A stretch of 40,638 nucleotides of DNA from CALXOD01 sp964402715. Lineage in GTDB: Bacteria > Verrucomicrobiota > Lentisphaeria > Victivallales > Victivallaceae. The notes under the pieces were generated by a model, which ran no database searches, was not told the origin of the DNA, and worked only from the letters and a program-made list of their open reading frames with translations. The stretch is taken from contig CAYODJ010000020.1 of the NCBI GenBank assembly GCA_964402715.1, positions 1 to 40,638 of the forward strand, written 5' to 3'. The translations under genes and the position numbers were made by a program. Below, one piece after another: positions 16,036 to 24,068 of the stretch; position 1 is the stretch's first letter, and every line of letters begins with the position of its first letter.

Positions 16036-16990
16036 GATCCAGTCCGCCCTTCCAGCAGCCGGGAACGCCTACGTTCTGTTCGGATTTGAAGCCATTCAGG
16101 CTCGTCCGAATCTCGATCCGTACAGCAGCACTCTGCGTATGAACGATGAGACGGGGCAGGTGTTCACGAGCGATGTGCACATCAAGCACCATGTGCGCCG
16201 GGGTTTGAAAGCGTATGCGAAAGCCGCGAATCTGCCGCATGCTGCCGAAACGGTTTTCTACGAAAAGGAGGATGAGGCCGGAAATCCGTGTAATTTCGAT
16301 CTGCGACTCAAGAGGATTCGTGACGCCGCCGGAATTTCTGAACCGGATCTCAAAGATGCGTTGAACAATACCCTTGATCTGCCTCTCTTCGGTTACGTGC
16401 ACGCGATCAAGGGAGAGAATTTCAACGTCACGAATGCAGCCAACACTTTGTTCCGACCCGTAACTTTTCACGATTGCGAAATCTATTCTCTCGGGCGCAA
16501 CAACGCCTTTCCGACTTTGGACAAGGAGAACAGGGTGAAAGAGTCCGCAGGGTCGGCCACAGTGGATTCCCTTGAATATGGTTTTTTTCTCGCTTTGTGG
16601 GAAATCAATCTTCATATGCTGGAGATAAACGCCGCGGCGAATCGTCTGATCGACTGGAAACAGGATGGCGCGGCGAAATGGATCGAAGTTCTTGTCAACG
16701 GCATGTGGAGAGCGTATTCGAGCGACCGTTTCCCGTCGTTCACCCAGCGGTCGCAGTTCGCGCAGTTCGTTGTGGGCTGGGTGCCGGAAGGGGAGGTGAG
16801 TTTCTCGAATCCGGCCTCGCTTTACGATGAGCTCGATGAAAAACGGATCAACACCCACTCCGGCGCAGTCGCGGCCTTGGAGAAAGTGCTGCCGGGTTTC
16901 CTCTCCGGATGGGGTTGTTCAGGAAGCAGTGTGTTTGTGACGCATCGGGCGGCGAACTTCCCGGTGGCGCTGCCGGGAGCGCAGGCATGA
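16028..16990 (+). CDS. cas7: Cascade backbone protein Cas7 (Csh2-like)
   Basis: 320 residues. The N-terminal pattern, a Cas7 strand followed by ARPNLDP, then LRMNDETGQVFTSDVHIKHH, matches the Cas7/Csh2 layout (N-x-D/P turn, then a strand with 'TSDV.IK..IR'). Cas7 polymerises along the crRNA spacer to form the Cascade backbone. The start overlaps the cas8 stop and the stop overlaps the cas5 ATG (ATGA), so translation is coupled. The length is typical for Csh2. Confidence 0.88.
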   Translation: MIKIQSALPAAGNAYVLFGFEAIQARPNLDPYSSTLRMNDETGQVFTSDVHIKHHVRRGLKAYAKAANLPHAAETVFYEKEDEAGNPCNFDLRLKRIRDAAGISEPDLKDALNNTLDLPLFGYVHAIKGENFNVTNAANTLFRPVTFHDCEIYSLGRNNAFPTLDKENRVKESAGSATVDSLEYGFFLALWEINLHMLEINAAANRLIDWKQDGAAKWIEVLVNGMWRAYSSDRFPSFTQRSQFAQFVVGWVPEGEVSFSNPASLYDELDEKRINTHSGAVAALEKVLPGFLSGWGCSGSSVFVTHRAANFPVALPGAQA

Positions 16991-17706
16991 AAATTCTGCT
17001 CTTTGAGCTCTCGGGAGAGATGGCGATGTGGCGCAACGTCTACGAATCCATGGGATCGTACTCCTGCTTGGGACCGGCTCCAAGCAATCTGGCGGGGATT
17101 ATCGGAGCCGCGCTTGGGTTCGCATCGCCCAGATCACAGGCGGCGGAGAAACATGATGAGAAGCGGTTGAAACTTTGGGACAAGGGAGGATTGCCGTGGC
17201 CGGTCTCCACTGAACTTCTGACATGGGAGGAGACGTGCGATTTCCATGTTGCGTGCCGTTGGCTGGGGAGAGAAGTAAGACGTGCGCCGTGGAATGTCAA
17301 CGGATGCAAGGAGATAAACCGCAGTGACAATCTGCGTCTTCAGCAGCAGGTGATCCTTGAGCCTGCCTACGAGGTTGCCGTGAAGCTTCCGGAGGAAGAG
17401 TCAGAACGTGTGGCCGCCGCCCTGCGTAAACCGGCGTTTCCGCTCTGCCTCGGCGCATCGTTCTGCCGTGCGATCGTGCGGGATGTGCGGGTCGAGGATT
17501 CCGTGCCGAAGTCGCCTCTTTGGGCGTTTCCGCGGTCCATCGGGACATTGGGGGAGGCCACGCCGTTCTCAAGACATATTGTGAATCCAGACTCATGCTT
17601 CGAGAGAATTCGCAGCGACGGTTACTGGATTTATCCGACACCGGAGCAGCCCGGAATTATCGAGGATGACCCGCTGGTGTGCGGCTGGGTACGGAACGAG
17701 GGGTGA
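16987..17706 (+). CDS. cas5: Cascade subunit Cas5
   Basis: 239 residues from ATG 16987. The N-terminus MKILLFELSGEMAMWRN is the Cas5 RAMP strand, followed by a glycine-rich segment (SNLAGIIGAALG) that matches the 'P-S.-AI-GLIGAALG' pattern of Cas5. Cas5 binds the 5' handle of the crRNA and joins Cas8. Length fits I-B Cas5 (about 220-260). It overlaps cas7 by four bases and precedes cas3 by three. Confidence 0.87.
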   Translation: MKILLFELSGEMAMWRNVYESMGSYSCLGPAPSNLAGIIGAALGFASPRSQAAEKHDEKRLKLWDKGGLPWPVSTELLTWEETCDFHVACRWLGREVRRAPWNVNGCKEINRSDNLRLQQQVILEPAYEVAVKLPEEESERVAAALRKPAFPLCLGASFCRAIVRDVRVEDSVPKSPLWAFPRSIGTLGEATPFSRHIVNPDSCFERIRSDGYWIYPTPEQPGIIEDDPLVCGWVRNEG

Positions 17707-17709
17707 CCC

Positions 17710-20106
17710 GTGAAGCTTTACAGCCATGGCAGGGATTCAGACCTGCGTGAACATCTGTCGGAGGTGATGCTGGCGGCTGAAACTCCGGAGGAGCGGATTC
17801 TATGCGCCTGTCATGACCTTGGCAAGGCGACGCGAGCATGGCAGGAGTATATCCTTGGGAGAAGGACGGACTCTCCGCATCCTCACGCGGCGGCGGGAGG
17901 TCTCTTTGCCGCGCTGGTTATATTGGAGATGAATGGTACGGACAGGGAAAAATGGGCGTTGACGGCACTTCACGCCGGAGCCGCCCATCATACCGATTTA
18001 CAGAAGCTCGGCACGGATTCCCTGAACGGGCTTTCACTGGTGGCATCAGATAGTCAGGTCAAGGAATTCATTTTAGACCCGGAGTACGGTATCGCATCGC
18101 TGCTGCCGGAGGTTCCGGACGGGGTGCTGCAAACGGCCTGGCTGAATTTTAAAAAAATGGCGCCCCCTTTTTCCCGTGAACGTTCATCGCTCCAGGCCGC
18201 TTTGGAGAGAGCGGTTGATCCTCAGGAGCGGATTGCCGTTTATCTGCACAGCCGTTCGTTGCTGGGGCGGCTCTGTCTGCTCGATCATGTTTCGGCCGCC
18301 CTCCAGTCGGGTAAACAGGTGGAGATTCATGAATGGCGGGAGCAGTTTCATGAGGAGGAATTCAGCCAACGGCAGACTCGTGATTTCAAAGATTCCGAGA
18401 CCCCGATCAACCAGCTTCGTGCCGGCTTGAGAAAGAGCTTTCTGGAGACAGTCGGGCATGACGGAATTTTCTATTTCCTCGATGCGCCGACCGGTCTCGG
18501 CAAGACCGAGGCGATGCTTTGCGGGGCGGAGGCGCTGCGGCAGCGCGAACGGCTGAATCGGATCGTTTTTGCGGTTCCGCAGCTGTCGATTGCGGATCAG
18601 GTATTTGAGGAATATTTCTATCGCAGGGCCCGTGCGCAGATTTGGAATTCCCGCCGACGCGATAAAACAGAAGTGGACAGAACGCAGCGGCCTCACGAGG
18701 ATCGCTGCGGCAACGGCAGCGATGCTGAAGCTCTTGCCATAGAGGAGCATCCGTTCCAAATGCCGTATAATGTCACCACTTTCAATCAGGTGTTGCTGGC
18801 GATGTGTCATCCGAACCGCAACCGCTGCATTCGCGGGCTGGGTTTACGCGACGCGGTGGTGGTTCTCGACGAGTTTCACAAGTTGCCGCAGGTGATTCTG
18901 CCGTTCTTCTTCCGCATCGCACGGGAATATGCGCGTAAAGCCGGATGCAGATTCATCCTCGGTTCAGCAACTCCGCTTGAACCTTTTCCTTTCTGGGATT
19001 TGGAGGATTCCATTCGGATTCCGCAGGAAGTTACCGAGCCGATTTATCACGCCGATGAAGTCGACAACCGTCGCCTCTATAATGCGATCGGCTGTTTGAA
19101 GGTTGCGGAGCTGGGTGAAAGAATAGAGACTTTTCAGAGACAATCGGATCGGAATCTGCTGGTTGTCGTCAACCTGATCGGCGAAGGTAGCTGGCCTTTG
19201 CGGCAATTTTTTCGGCAGGCATATGATCCGTGGCGGCAGTTGGATGATTTGAAAAAGCCGGAGAACGGGCGGATCATGATTTATTTGGATGGATTGGTGC
19301 CGCCGGGATTGCGCCGGGAGCTTATCACGGCCTGCCGCGATGCGATGCTTCACCGTCCGGTGACGCTGATCAGCACTCAGATGATCGAGGTCGGAGTGGA
19401 TCTGGATTTCGATGCCGCGTTCGTCGATTATCAGGGACTGGCCGCGACGATGCAGCGCGGAGGCCGTGTCGGACGCAACGGGAGGGGAATCCCGTGTGAA
19501 GTCGGCGTGTTTTCGTTGGTGTGTTCCGGCGGCTCCACCTCGTTCGATCAGTTGCTCGCCGCCAGGACAAAATGCAGCATTCGACTGAAACAGCGGCCGT
19601 TCGACGCCATTTTTAAACAGGAACAGAGGTTTCTTTCTTTGGAAAATGCTTTTTTCAAGGGGTGGAATGACAAGGGCAATGACAGAGTTCTGCGTGATTC
19701 GGAGCTGGCGGCGAAATTGTCGGAGTTTCAGCATGAGGTCTTTAACGGGTTGACCGCTGATGGATTGCTGGGAAAACTGTTTCACATTGACACGGTGGGA
19801 ATGCAGTCACTCGGGGCAACTTTTGAAAACGCGCAGTTTATCGCGGAGCTTTTTGAATCCGAGCCGGTTTCGGAAATCATAGTGGTGAAATCGCAGGATG
19901 TGTATGAGGAATTGCGCGAACTGAATGAACGAATCAGGTTGAGAATCAGTACTTCCGAGGAGCGGAGACGCTTTCTTGAGCTGCAGAAAGACTGGATTAT
20001 TTCTCCAACCGAGCGGATCAAAGGAGAACTTGGATTGATTAGATGCGGGCGGCTCGACTATCCGGAGCCGATCGACGTGTTTTGCGTTGATGCGTCGATC
20101 TTGTAG
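17710..20106 (+). CDS. cas3: CRISPR-associated nuclease-helicase Cas3
   Basis: 798 residues with fused HD nuclease and superfamily-2 helicase. The HD part (1-210) has H15, the HD pair H35/D36 in ACHDLGKA, H57/H59 and an H93/H94 pair. The helicase has Walker A in APTGLGKTE (259-267), motif II DEFH at 387-390, motif III LGSATP, and motif VI in MQRGGRVGRNGRG. Cas3 is recruited by target-bound Cascade and unwinds and degrades the non-target strand. The start is GTG 17710, three bases after cas5. No large truncation or missing motif is seen, so interference is expected to work. Confidence 0.93.
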   Translation: MKLYSHGRDSDLREHLSEVMLAAETPEERILCACHDLGKATRAWQEYILGRRTDSPHPHAAAGGLFAALVILEMNGTDREKWALTALHAGAAHHTDLQKLGTDSLNGLSLVASDSQVKEFILDPEYGIASLLPEVPDGVLQTAWLNFKKMAPPFSRERSSLQAALERAVDPQERIAVYLHSRSLLGRLCLLDHVSAALQSGKQVEIHEWREQFHEEEFSQRQTRDFKDSETPINQLRAGLRKSFLETVGHDGIFYFLDAPTGLGKTEAMLCGAEALRQRERLNRIVFAVPQLSIADQVFEEYFYRRARAQIWNSRRRDKTEVDRTQRPHEDRCGNGSDAEALAIEEHPFQMPYNVTTFNQVLLAMCHPNRNRCIRGLGLRDAVVVLDEFHKLPQVILPFFFRIAREYARKAGCRFILGSATPLEPFPFWDLEDSIRIPQEVTEPIYHADEVDNRRLYNAIGCLKVAELGERIETFQRQSDRNLLVVVNLIGEGSWPLRQFFRQAYDPWRQLDDLKKPENGRIMIYLDGLVPPGLRRELITACRDAMLHRPVTLISTQMIEVGVDLDFDAAFVDYQGLAATMQRGGRVGRNGRGIPCEVGVFSLVCSGGSTSFDQLLAARTKCSIRLKQRPFDAIFKQEQRFLSLENAFFKGWNDKGNDRVLRDSELAAKLSEFQHEVFNGLTADGLLGKLFHIDTVGMQSLGATFENAQFIAELFESEPVSEIIVVKSQDVYEELRELNERIRLRISTSEERRRFLELQKDWIISPTERIKGELGLIRCGRLDYPEPIDVFCVDASIL

Positions 20107-20119
20107 GCGGGGAAAGGTC

Positions 20120-20608
20120 GTGGAGTTCACTGGAAAAGAATTGAATTACCTGCATGTGTGCCGCCGCAAACTCTGGCTTTTCCGGCATGGGATCCGTCCG
20201 GAGATGGAAAGCGATCTGGTCCAGCTCGGTATGCTGCTGGACGAGGTGTCTTTCCCCAGGCAGAGCAAGGAGATTCCGATCGGTGAGGTCGGGGTTCTGG
20301 ACTGGGCCGACTTCAAGGACGGCGTGATTCATGAGACCAAGATGGGAAAGACGCCCGGCGGCGGCGATGAAGCTCAGGTTCGCTATTATCTTGCATGGCT
20401 TAACCAGCATGGAGTTCGGGCGCATGAGGCGGTGATTCATTATCCGCGCCGACGGGCAACGACGACGGTCACGTGGGAGGGTGATGCGGAACAGCTGGTC
20501 AGGCAGGATCTTGTCGAATGTGAGAGAGTCGTGACAGGGCCGATTCCGAATGCGGTCCGCCGTCCGTACTGCAAGAGATGCGCATATGAGGAGATCTGTT
20601 TCGTATGA
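20120..20608 (+). CDS. cas4: CRISPR adaptation nuclease Cas4
   Basis: 162 residues from GTG 20120, chosen because the product then begins (M)EFTGKELNYLHVCRRKLW, the standard Cas4 start, and GGGGAAAGG lies just upstream; an ATG at 20090 would add ten residues inside the cas3 end. The Fe-S cysteines are C14 (HVCRRK) and the C-terminal YCKRCAYEEIC trio. The RecB-like core shows a D in VLDWAD and E-x-K in HETKMGK. Cas4 trims prespacers and helps select the PAM with Cas1-Cas2. It overlaps cas1 by four bases. Confidence 0.9.
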   Translation: MEFTGKELNYLHVCRRKLWLFRHGIRPEMESDLVQLGMLLDEVSFPRQSKEIPIGEVGVLDWADFKDGVIHETKMGKTPGGGDEAQVRYYLAWLNQHGVRAHEAVIHYPRRRATTTVTWEGDAEQLVRQDLVECERVVTGPIPNAVRRPYCKRCAYEEICFV

Positions 20609-21648
20609 ATCTCTATCTCACCCGTTCCGGCCGCCTGCGGCGATGTGACAATTCTCTGCGGTTTGAACGGGTTGATTTGCCGGAAACAGAAAACCCTGAA
20701 GAGGAATCCGACGAGCTTGAGGACAGTAAAGCTGATCTTTCTCAGTCCCTGCCGGTGGAGAGCATCGATGCGGTATACATATTCGGCGAGCTTTCTTTGA
20801 ACACGAAATTGATCAATTTTCTGAACACGAAAAGAATCCCTGTTCATTTTTTCAACTGGTACGGACATCATACCGGCACGCTCCTGCCGCATGCGGAGCA
20901 GCTCAGCGGCGACTTGGTGATCCGACAGGGGGAGGCCTACCGCAGAACGGAAGAGCGGTTGACGATCTGTCGTAATCTGTTAGGTGCTGTATTCCACAAT
21001 ATTCTGTCAGTGCTGCAATATTATCAGCGTCGGAAAGGCGGATTGGAGGAAACAGTTGCAGCGGTCAGGGAGCTTGAGGGGAAACTGCCGGAACAGGATA
21101 CTCCGGAAGGATTGATGGGGCTTGAGGGTAATGTGAGGAAGCTTTATTACGAGGCATGGCCGATATGGCTGGGAAATTCTGCTCGCCATTTCAAGCGAGT
21201 TTATCATCCGCCCGACAATCCTCTGAATGCGCTGATTTCGTTTCTGAATAGCCTGCTTTATACTGCAGGGGTAAGTGAGTTGTACCGGACGGCTCTCTAC
21301 CCCGGAATCTCATATTTGCATACTCCGCGAACCCGCCGTTTCTCTCTGGCGCTGGATTTGGTTGAGCCGTTCAAGCCGCTGCTGGCGGATCGGATGATTT
21401 TTCGTCTGCTTGATTCCAGAACGATCAGCGATAGTGATTTTCGCAGACACAGCAACGGTTGTCTGCTGACCGACGATGCGCGACATCGGATTCTTCAGGA
21501 ATGGGATCAGGAACTGCGGAAAACGGTTCATTATGCCCCGCTGAACCGTTCCGTTTCCTATCGGCACCTTTTACGGCTGGATTGTTACAAACTGATCAAT
21601 TTTCTACTGGAAGGCCGTGAGTATCTCCCGTACCGGATCGGATACTGA
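20605..21648 (+). CDS. cas1: CRISPR integrase Cas1
   Basis: 347 residues. Metal-binding residues are recognisable: E174 in MGLEGNVRKLYY, H239 in YLHTPR, and D251/E254 in ALDLVEPF. The N-terminal beta domain has the usual VYIFGELSLNTKLINFL and HFFNWYG strands. Cas1 with Cas2 integrates new spacers at the leader end of the array. Compared with typical Cas1, the N-terminal domain has an acidic insertion of about 20 residues between residues 26 and 48. ATG 20605 overlaps the cas4 stop. Confidence 0.95.
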   Translation: MNLYLTRSGRLRRCDNSLRFERVDLPETENPEEESDELEDSKADLSQSLPVESIDAVYIFGELSLNTKLINFLNTKRIPVHFFNWYGHHTGTLLPHAEQLSGDLVIRQGEAYRRTEERLTICRNLLGAVFHNILSVLQYYQRRKGGLEETVAAVRELEGKLPEQDTPEGLMGLEGNVRKLYYEAWPIWLGNSARHFKRVYHPPDNPLNALISFLNSLLYTAGVSELYRTALYPGISYLHTPRTRRFSLALDLVEPFKPLLADRMIFRLLDSRTISDSDFRRHSNGCLLTDDARHRILQEWDQELRKTVHYAPLNRSVSYRHLLRLDCYKLINFLLEGREYLPYRIGY

Positions 21649-21649
21649 C

Positions 21650-21910
21650 ATGTATGTGATCATCGTATATGATACGGAGCGCGACAATTGCGCAAAGTTG
21701 CACAAGCAGCTGAAAAAGCATCTGTTCTGGAATCAGAATTCAGTTTTCGAAGGGACCGTGACCGAAGCTCAGTACGCCAGAATCAAACATGTTCTCGAGG
21801 AGACGCGAGCGGAGGACAGCCATATTACTCTCTATTCCATTGATAACGAAAAATTGCTGCATCGTGAGGAGCAGGGTTCCGCCAAAGGTAACACGTCAAA
21901 CATCATTTAG
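21650..21910 (+). CDS. cas2: CRISPR adaptation protein Cas2
   Basis: 86 residues starting MYVIIVYDTERDNCAKL, with the conserved D8 after the first strand and the FWNQNSVFEGTVT strand typical of Cas2. It forms the dimeric core of the Cas1-Cas2 integrase. ATG 21650 is one base after the cas1 stop. It is the last gene of the eight-gene cas operon; the array leader starts directly after it. Confidence 0.93.
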   Translation: MYVIIVYDTERDNCAKLHKQLKKHLFWNQNSVFEGTVTEAQYARIKHVLEETRAEDSHITLYSIDNEKLLHREEQGSAKGNTSNII

Positions 21911-22038
21911 TCGTTGATGAATAGGCCATTGCACGATTGAATACCGACAGATGAAAATTCGTGAACACGGATTATAGTTGTTTGAAAACTAAACTATTTG
22001 ACCTCAATGAAACAGCATGGTACTGTAGCATAATACGA
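21911..22038 (+). promoter_or_regulatory. CRISPR leader with promoter
   Basis: 128 AT-rich bases between cas2 and the first repeat. TTGACC at 21998-22003 and TACTGT at 22021-22026 are spaced by 17 bases, so transcription would start about at 22033, just before repeat 1, and run rightward through the array. An inverted element, ATAGTT (about 21974-21979) and AACTAT (about 21992-21997), lies immediately upstream and could be a bending-protein or integrase anchoring site. That this end is the leader is supported by the degenerate repeat at the far end. Confidence 0.65.
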
Positions 22039-22994
22039 GTCCCCATCCAACCGTAGTGGATTAGAAACTTTTTTTGGATACATGGTCGTTCACCGGCGCG
22101 GGCGTCCCCATCCAACCGTAGTGGATTAGAAACACGGTGCGCGGATCGACGGCGGCGGGCGCGATGATAGTCCCCATCCAACCGTAGTGGATTAGAAACC
22201 CCCTCAGGATCTCCCAGCTGTGGAGGGCGCGGTGCTGGGTCCCCATCCAACCGTAGTGGATTAGAAACTTGAGGGCGATCCGCTGCGTGTTGACCTCGAT
22301 GTAGAGTCCCCATCCAACCGTAGTGGATTAGAAACGAACGCTCCCCGGATTCTTGACTTCATCCGCCACGGGTCCCCATCCAACCGTAGTGGATTAGAAA
22401 CGTGTCGCTCCGCATCTGCAGCCGGGGGCGCGTGCCGTCCCCATCCAACCGTAGTGGATTAGAAACTAGCGGATGGATGTCGCTCCGGGGCGCGGATTGA
22501 AAGTCCCCATCCAACCGTAGTGGATTAGAAACCAGACAGGGCAGACGACTGTTTCATACTCCAAGTCAGTCCCCATCCAACCGTAGTGGATTAGAAACTG
22601 AATTCTCCAAACCGGGAGGGCTCGTAGCCCTCCTGTCCCCATCCAACCGTAGTGGATTAGAAACACTGTGATTTCATCACTCATTTTTTGCCCCTTTCTT
22701 GTCCCCATCCAACCGTAGTGGATTAGAAACTAGCGGATGGATGTCGCTCCGGGGCGTCGCTCCGGGTCCCCATCCCAACCGTAGTGGATTAGAAACCCCC
22801 GGTCCAGCGTGCTGATGCCGAAACCTGCCAAGTCCCCATCCCAACCGTAGTGGATTAGAAACCCCCGGTCCAGCGTGCTGATGCCGAAACCTGCCAAGTC
22901 CCCATCCCAACCGTAGTGGATTAGAAACCCACAAGTTACCGGTGCTACGAGCACCTGTCAGGGAGTCCCCATACAACCGTAGTGGATTAGAAGC
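22039..22994 (+). CRISPR. Type I-B CRISPR array, 15 repeats and 14 spacers
   Basis: The consensus repeat is 30 bases, starting GTCCCCATCCAACC and ending GTAGTGGATTAGAAAC. Repeat starts: 22039, 22104, 22170, 22239, 22306, 22372, 22437, 22503, 22569, 22635, 22701, 22766, 22832, 22898 and 22965. Repeats 1-11 are identical. Repeats 12-14 have one extra C (CATCCCAACC) and are 31 bases. Repeat 15 differs at two positions (ATACAACC and a GAAGC end), marking the old end. Spacers are 35-39 bases. Spacers 12 and 13 are identical; spacers 7 and 11 share their first 26 bases. The GAAAC end fits I-B repeats and a Cas6-made 3' handle. The array follows cas2 and has the same direction as the cas operon. Confidence 0.98.
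22797..22928 (+). repeat. Tandem duplication of one spacer-repeat unit
   Basis: Spacer 12 (22797-22831) plus repeat 13 and spacer 13 (22863-22897) plus repeat 14 are two identical 66-base units. The flanking repeat 12 has the same extra C. This is best explained by unequal recombination or replication slippage between repeats, not by two independent acquisitions. Confidence 0.9.
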
Positions 22995-23039
22995 CCGGAC
23001 ATTCTGCGGAGGATCATGCCGTCGGAAGAGCGCCGCGCC

Positions 23040-23060
23040 CGTCTGCCGCAGAAGCAGACG
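23040..23060. terminator. Stem-loop between the array and the lipoprotein gene
   Basis: CGTCTGC (23040-23046) pairs perfectly with GCAGACG (23054-23060) across a seven-base loop, and adjacent GC-rich bases can extend the stem with a small bulge. It lies 46 bases past the last repeat and about 65 bases beyond the stop of the convergent lipoprotein gene, so it could serve either transcript. No T-run follows on either strand. Confidence 0.3.
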
Positions 23061-23126
23061 CGGCGGAAATTTCAGTTCCGCGCCGTAGATCGGCACGGAA
23101 TCCGGTTCCGTCAAGAGATCTGTGGA

Positions 23127-23507
23127 TCATTTCACGGGAATAATTCCTCTGCCTCTTTCCCAGATCAGTACGCCGTTCCAATATGCACGGTTGATTTTGT
23201 CACCGATGACGACGTCGTACTTGAAATCGCCGTTTCCGCGCGGCTTCAGAAGGATGGTCAGAAACAACCCGTCCCCTTCTTCGCGGAGAACCAGTCTGTC
23301 GACCCCCCATGCGCTGTGAGAGCACAATCCGGACAGCGAAAGTGTTTCGACGCCGTCGCTCTTCACGATCCTTATGTCCCTGCGCCATGTGTCCTCCGGC
23401 GACAGACACATGGTCGCGCCGCAGCCGGCCAGCAGGAGAAGAAGCAGCGCGGCGGCGCCCGTCTCCATGAGCGGACAGGGACGGCGTTGTCGGCTGCTGT
23501 TCTTCAC
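23127..23507 (-). CDS. Small lipoprotein of unknown function
   Basis: 126 residues from GTG 23507, chosen because AGGAGG ends five bases before it; the open frame extends to another GTG at 23522. The N-terminus is basic (RQRR), followed by a leucine-rich core and the lipobox LLAGC with C29. The mature part of about 98 residues is rich in beta strands (LSLSGLCSHSAWGVDRLVL; a YDVVIGDKINRAYWNGVLIW strand pair). No family recognised. It is probably anchored in an outer or inner membrane. It is the last gene of the leftward run starting at PSP1, 83 bases after the next lipoprotein gene. Confidence 0.7.
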   Translation of the reverse strand: MKNSSRQRRPCPLMETGAAALLLLLLAGCGATMCLSPEDTWRRDIRIVKSDGVETLSLSGLCSHSAWGVDRLVLREEGDGLFLTILLKPRGNGDFKYDVVIGDKINRAYWNGVLIWERGRGIIPVK

Positions 23508-23590
23508 GGTCACCTCCTGCACGAACCCGCCGGAACCTGTTTTTCACCAGGTTGTGCGGATCTGGTTCCTCTGCACGGCGGCGGAAATCG

Positions 23591-24064
23591 TCAGTTTCTA
23601 CGGCGCGCGCCGCCAGAGCGGCGGAAAGTGCCGGCCGGCGACTTCTTCGCGGACGGCGACGCCGTCGGAGCCGCACTGCGGTCGATGATGACGCCATTCT
23701 GCTTCGGGGTCACTTCCATAATCCGGCGGCGGGAGTCGTCTTCGACGAGACTGTCAAGAAAGATCACTGAAATTTTTCTCGTCGGCAGATCCCATGTCAC
23801 CTTCGCCTTGCCGGATTTGTCGCCGTTGTAGCGTATGTCGATTTCCGGTGCGCCGTCGCGGATGCGCAGAGTCTCCTCTTCTGAGAGTATCTTGTTGGGC
23901 CGGAGCAGGGATTCGCGGGCCAGATCGACGAGCTCCTCCTTTTCCGAACCGCTCAGTCCGTAGCAGGGTTCGCCATCCGCAGTCGTCGCGGTGCGGCAGC
24001 CGGAGCCGGACAGCGCCAGTGCCATGATCGTCAGAATCAGCAGCAGTCGAGGATGTTTCTTCAT
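23591..24064 (-). CDS. Probable lipoprotein of unknown function
   Basis: 157 residues. It has a signal peptide (MKKHPRLLLILTIMALALS) and a possible lipobox ending SGSGC with C23; the -3 residue is Gly, so lipidation is likely but not certain. The mature domain includes a LSEEETLRIRDGAPEIDIRY region and a basic Ser/Arg-rich tail. No family recognised. It starts four bases after the nif3-like gene, so it is probably in the same transcript. Confidence 0.65.
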   Translation of the reverse strand: MKKHPRLLLILTIMALALSGSGCRTATTADGEPCYGLSGSEKEELVDLARESLLRPNKILSEEETLRIRDGAPEIDIRYNGDKSGKAKVTWDLPTRKISVIFLDSLVEDDSRRRIMEVTPKQNGVIIDRSAAPTASPSAKKSPAGTFRRSGGARRRN

Positions 24065-24068
24065 TTTT

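Noticed and set aside
21972..23114. Open frames with repeated 'IHYGWMG' or 'SNPLRLDG' peptides
   Set aside because: These are translations of the CRISPR repeats on the minus strand, not proteins.
23016..23831. 271-codon plus-strand frame over the lipoprotein genes
   Set aside because: It is antisense to two frames with good signal peptides and ribosome-binding sites, and its product has no domain.
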